The translations under genes and the position numbers were made by a program. Under the pieces are notes generated by a model. That model saw nothing but the letters and a program-made list of their open reading frames with translations. It did not search any database and was not told where the DNA came from. DNA of 64,000 nucleotides from Phytomonas francai (taxonomy: Eukaryota > Euglenozoa > Kinetoplastea > Trypanosomatida > Trypanosomatidae). The DNA lies in the NCBI GenBank assembly GCA_001766655.1, contig MJCC01000001.1, positions 1,161,809-1,225,808 on the forward strand, read 5' to 3'. This document shows positions 60,744-64,000 of the stretch, one piece after another (position 1 is the stretch's first letter; each line of letters opens with the position of its first letter).

Positions 60744-61145
60744 ACACGGGTCGAATGCTGTGTGCCATATAGTTTAATGTGTAAGGAGGGACCGGAAACG
60801 TGTTATTTCTAGTTTCATAGGTCAATAATGGTTGTAGCTTCCGAATGAGAATAACTCGCTTAAATGAATAATAATAATAATAGTATGCTCAATGCATGTA
60901 CATGAGTACGCTTTTGCCTCTTTTGCATTTTTTCCCGAGCATCCACATTCATTCTCTAGTTGAATTTTGGTTTAGGTTAATTTGACTCTCTTCGTTTGTT
61001 CCCTTTTCTGAAGTTTAAATATCTCTTGACACTTTATTTCTAATGCCTACACCAAATAAATAAACTTTAGACATTCAAAATCAAAGCGATCGTTTTATGT
61101 CTGATAAATAGAGAAAAATAATAACGACAACAGAAGTGACACACG
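60744..61145. other. Spacer between EMG1 and UVRAG-like gene
   Basis: 402 bases with a short (AAT)n run at about 60867-60882 and a pyrimidine-rich acceptor region (TTTGTTCCCTTTTCTGAAG near 60995-61013). No gene is supported. Confidence 0.55.
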
Positions 61146-63098
61146 ATGCCATCGCTACCAGCAGGTTTTCGATGTTTTCAGCATATAAACTTTATTTTTG
61201 CACGCAATTTACCTTTAAAAGCCCCATTTCATACGAAGCTACAGGTATCTAACGATATTGTGAGAGGAAAACCTCTGGATGACCAGGAGGATATGCAAAT
61301 AGCTTTTCGAGGTTCCTCATCGGAGCCGATGCATGGGGGTCGGTGTGCTGGTAAAAAACGTGCTGATTCCGTTTATACTGTGGAAGATAGTGGAACAGAG
61401 CTAGGGTTCTCGAAGGGTGCGTCAGGTCGCCATTCCCATTCTCAATTGAGTGAGACGGCAAATTATGATGCTTCCAGATGCTTCTCTTTGTATTATGTTC
61501 TACGTGAACCGACTACCGCGAAGCTCGATGGTACTAGTAAGGTAAACCAACGTAATGGGCGTGTGTGCTATCGGAGTGAGGTATGTGTCAATACACAGCA
61601 CCCCACATGGCGGTGGATTCCTACCCACGTACTATTGAACTATGCTACACACACCAAATTTATATTAGAGGTTTACTATCGTTTCCAAGACGATGATATT
61701 ATGGCTTACTCTCAAACGAGTGAGGATTGCGTCTGCTATAGCGGCTGCGCAAGCGAATTCTCTTCATATGACTCATCATATTGTAGGTATCCCAACTTGG
61801 AGAGGGACAGATGTGTGTATCGCGTGCTATTAGATACTACTCGGTTGCGTTATGTTGCACATTCTATAGCGGAAGCGGATCAGCATGTGCTAGACAAGTC
61901 TGGCAAAAACACACTAGATTATACTGTGCTTTTAGTGAAGTGCTTTGATGGAGTTTTTGCGCTCTTACCAGAGACGAATGCGTCTCCAGACATAATGTTC
62001 TTGGGTGCAGAAAAGACTGAGGTGCCTTGGTGTCGTATTGATGATAATTCAGGTAGTTCACTTGGCACTTCATCACCAAATAGGGCGATTGCTACCGAAA
62101 GTGATTTTTTCCCGTGTGGACGGATGCCGTCCACTGCGCGACGTCGTGATATGTCTGTTGGCGATCTAAAATCTTTGTCAATGTCCACTCTTGCATGGCG
62201 AAACATGCACAGAATTATTTTAGAAAGACGACAAGAGTTGTTGGACGATATAGACGCTTCAGAAACATCATGCCAGGTGCAGACCACTCAATGTGCCATG
62301 GAAGCTACCCTGAAGGCATACCTTTCTTATTATAACGAACAGCTCACCATGTCTATGTTAACAGTAGAGAAACTTCGGGTTCAAGTAGAAGAAAAGCAAG
62401 ACGTTCTTTATCAACACGAGCATGCATTTTCTCTTCTGAGAGAGAGGGATGTATGTATGGATGAAGCACAACTGCAGCAAGTTACATCAGATAAGCGTGA
62501 AGAATATGAACGCACGGAGCTCCGTTTTAAGTTAGCGCAATACCGGAAGCGTCGCACTTTAGAGTTGGCATCAATATATTCTATTAAACTAGGCGTACAA
62601 TGTGCGAATCCTTCAGGAGATACTAAGCGGTCATATGACACGATTAATGATGTCTCTTTACCAGTATTTACGCAACAAAATACAGAAGCCACGAGCAGCT
62701 CTGGGAATATTTTCTTCAAAGCCTCAACCCAGGAGATGTATAACGAGTCTCTCGCACTGGGCTACGCAGCACATGTTGTACAGACGTTGTCAGTGATTTA
62801 TGGTAATGCCCTGCCCTTTCCTCTTCTTTTGGCAGGAGCACGGAGCCGAATTTTAGTTTATCCTGATCTTTCACCTGATTTAGCAGCGGCCGGCTTCACG
62901 GACTCAGGGGATGCCAAATTACCCTTATTCTATCAAAGTGGCGTGACCCGACATCTGATGCAGGCGGCTGCAACGTTATTGTCATACGATATCATTACAC
63001 TCACGCAAGCCATGGGGAGGGACGTGAGGAAGGTTTGTAGTTTCGGTCTGCGGCTGGGGGAGGCGCTGCAGTACATCCTCTCTGATACATCAAATTAA
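61146..63098 (+). CDS. UVRAG/Vps38/ATG14-family PI3-kinase complex subunit
   Basis: The 650-residue protein has an N-terminal C2-like region (about 110-185: CFSLYYVLREPTTAKLDGTS, NTQHPTWRWIP, TKFILEVYYRF), a coiled-coil centre (about 355-480), and a C-terminal domain from about residue 530. The C-terminal domain (SLALGYAAHVVQTLSVIYGN, LPFPLLLAGARSRI, LPLFYQSGVTRHLMQAAATL) lines up with the conserved region of UVRAG and Vps38. A C2 domain, coiled coil and this end together are the UVRAG plan. These proteins join Vps34, Vps15 and Beclin/Vps30 to make PI3P on endosomes or autophagosomes. ATG14 lacks the C2, so UVRAG/Vps38 is favoured. Assigned by pattern reading. Confidence 0.72.
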   Translation: MPSLPAGFRCFQHINFIFARNLPLKAPFHTKLQVSNDIVRGKPLDDQEDMQIAFRGSSSEPMHGGRCAGKKRADSVYTVEDSGTELGFSKGASGRHSHSQLSETANYDASRCFSLYYVLREPTTAKLDGTSKVNQRNGRVCYRSEVCVNTQHPTWRWIPTHVLLNYATHTKFILEVYYRFQDDDIMAYSQTSEDCVCYSGCASEFSSYDSSYCRYPNLERDRCVYRVLLDTTRLRYVAHSIAEADQHVLDKSGKNTLDYTVLLVKCFDGVFALLPETNASPDIMFLGAEKTEVPWCRIDDNSGSSLGTSSPNRAIATESDFFPCGRMPSTARRRDMSVGDLKSLSMSTLAWRNMHRIILERRQELLDDIDASETSCQVQTTQCAMEATLKAYLSYYNEQLTMSMLTVEKLRVQVEEKQDVLYQHEHAFSLLRERDVCMDEAQLQQVTSDKREEYERTELRFKLAQYRKRRTLELASIYSIKLGVQCANPSGDTKRSYDTINDVSLPVFTQQNTEATSSSGNIFFKASTQEMYNESLALGYAAHVVQTLSVIYGNALPFPLLLAGARSRILVYPDLSPDLAAAGFTDSGDAKLPLFYQSGVTRHLMQAAATLLSYDIITLTQAMGRDVRKVCSFGLRLGEALQYILSDTSN

Positions 63099-63340
63099 CG
63101 GTATCATAGCGCGTTACAATTGCTTAATAGACAAGATGATTGTCTAAATTTATCACAGTGGAAAATTCCAAGGGGTATTGTTTAGGAAGCCTCTAATGTA
63201 ATTACATACTATCTTTTTTTTTCTTTGTCAGCAGAAATATCGTATGCCGCTTGTTTTTTATCTATCTTCCCGAAGCGTGTGCTGTGTGTTTATCTTGATC
63301 AATTCAAAGTGTGCCACCAATTAATAACATTAGAAGGTAA

Positions 63341-63649
63341 ATGAATATGTATGGCGACGAATCTCATTCTAAACCACTGATCAATGTGAATCAACGTAAT
63401 ATCAGGGAGCAAGCAAAGGATGGCGATCATCATTCTGATACCATACCAGGCACTCCCACATTGGACATTTCAGAACCTTTGTGTTGCAAAAGAGTAGAGC
63501 AGCTCCAACGAGCATTGAACCTACTCCAGAAAGATCTACTGTGGGCGTACTTTGAGCCTGTAGAGCGAATTAAAGTCGTGGACAGCCGCGCGGTGAGTTC
63601 ATGGGACGTAGTGAACACTCTTTGGAGGGAAGCTTTCAATGATTCATAG
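63341..63649 (+). CDS. Small hypothetical protein
   Basis: The 102-residue protein starts at an ATG and has a polar first half, a helix-rich middle (CCKRVEQLQRALNLLQKDLL) and a Trp-containing end (SSWDVVNTLWREAFNDS). No family is recognised. It follows the array strand, and a T-rich stretch at 63210-63265 could supply its splice acceptor. Moderately likely to be real. Confidence 0.6.
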   Translation: MNMYGDESHSKPLINVNQRNIREQAKDGDHHSDTIPGTPTLDISEPLCCKRVEQLQRALNLLQKDLLWAYFEPVERIKVVDSRAVSSWDVVNTLWREAFNDS

Positions 63650-64000
63650 GGCATTCTGTCTGTTTTTATGACAGTTAGCCTCCCCTAGATCACTGGTCAT
63701 ATCCCATTTTCTTTATTTCTCCGCTTGTGATATTTATAGGTTTTTTTTTTCCTATAAGACATACCGTGGTATGCAGTTTCGCAAAGTAAGGAAGAGGATC
63801 TTTACTGAATAATTTCAATGCAATCCTCACAAGTTTAAACAAATTCATGACCGTACTACATTTTGCACTCGATGGGGTCTGCGGAAAGCGCAGAATAATA
63901 TATAAAAAGCTCTTTTGAATTCAATTGATCATATAACCTGTTTGGGATCAGGAATTTTTGTGCAATAGGGGTCTGCATGAGGCCCTGCTAGTTAAAAAGG
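63650..64000. other. Right edge, no gene seen
   Basis: 351 bases after the last gene, probably its 3' untranslated region and the start of the next spacer. Nothing is recognised before the window ends. Confidence 0.5.

Overview
The window looks like a piece of a kinetoplastid (trypanosomatid) nuclear genome. Every recognisable gene is eukaryotic and uninterrupted, including a 12.8 kb dynein heavy chain in one frame. The genes form two long same-strand arrays transcribed away from each other. Most gene starts I checked lie just downstream of a polypyrimidine tract followed by AG, the signature of spliced-leader trans-splicing. Intergenic DNA is AT-rich with many (TA)n runs. Standard stop codons are used. 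I cannot name the species; ingi/L1Tc-type retroelement debris would fit a Trypanosoma-like or related lineage.

Left array (minus strand, 1859-35227, read right to left): an ARM-like hypothetical protein, two small membrane proteins, an RPAP3/SPAG1-type TPR co-chaperone, a farnesylated DnaJ, an aldo/keto reductase, the meiotic factor HOP2, a possible tail-anchored protein, a FabG/CBR4-like reductase, a CAMK-like kinase, PRP19, tubulin-tyrosine ligase, a small basic protein, a single-headed inner-arm dynein heavy chain, and a crotonase-fold enoyl-CoA isomerase-like protein whose expected catalytic Glu is Thr.

Divergent strand-switch region (35228-41547): about 6.3 kb, AT-rich, probably where RNA polymerase II starts in both directions. 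It holds a 5'-truncated, decayed non-LTR retrotransposon (about 37228-39040: RNase H plus C2H2 zinc finger) and long G/C homopolymer runs. An 86-base fragment of the same element's 3' end lies at 27608-27693 inside the left array.

Right array (plus strand, 41548-63649 and probably beyond): an MKKS/BBS6-like chaperonin, a coiled-coil protein, the OLA1/YchF GTPase, a PP2C phosphatase, a four-TM protein, a MORN-repeat protein, SPT5, an acyl-CoA oxidase-like protein, two large hypothetical proteins, the 18S rRNA methyltransferase EMG1/NEP1, a UVRAG/Vps38-like PI3-kinase subunit and a small hypothetical protein.

As usual for trypanosomatids, array membership says little about shared function. Still, several products serve the flagellum and cytoskeleton (dynein, tubulin-tyrosine ligase, RPAP3/SPAG1-type assembly factor, MKKS-like chaperonin, MORN protein), others nuclear RNA and DNA work (PRP19, SPT5, EMG1, HOP2), and others lipid metabolism (isomerase, reductase, acyl-CoA oxidase).
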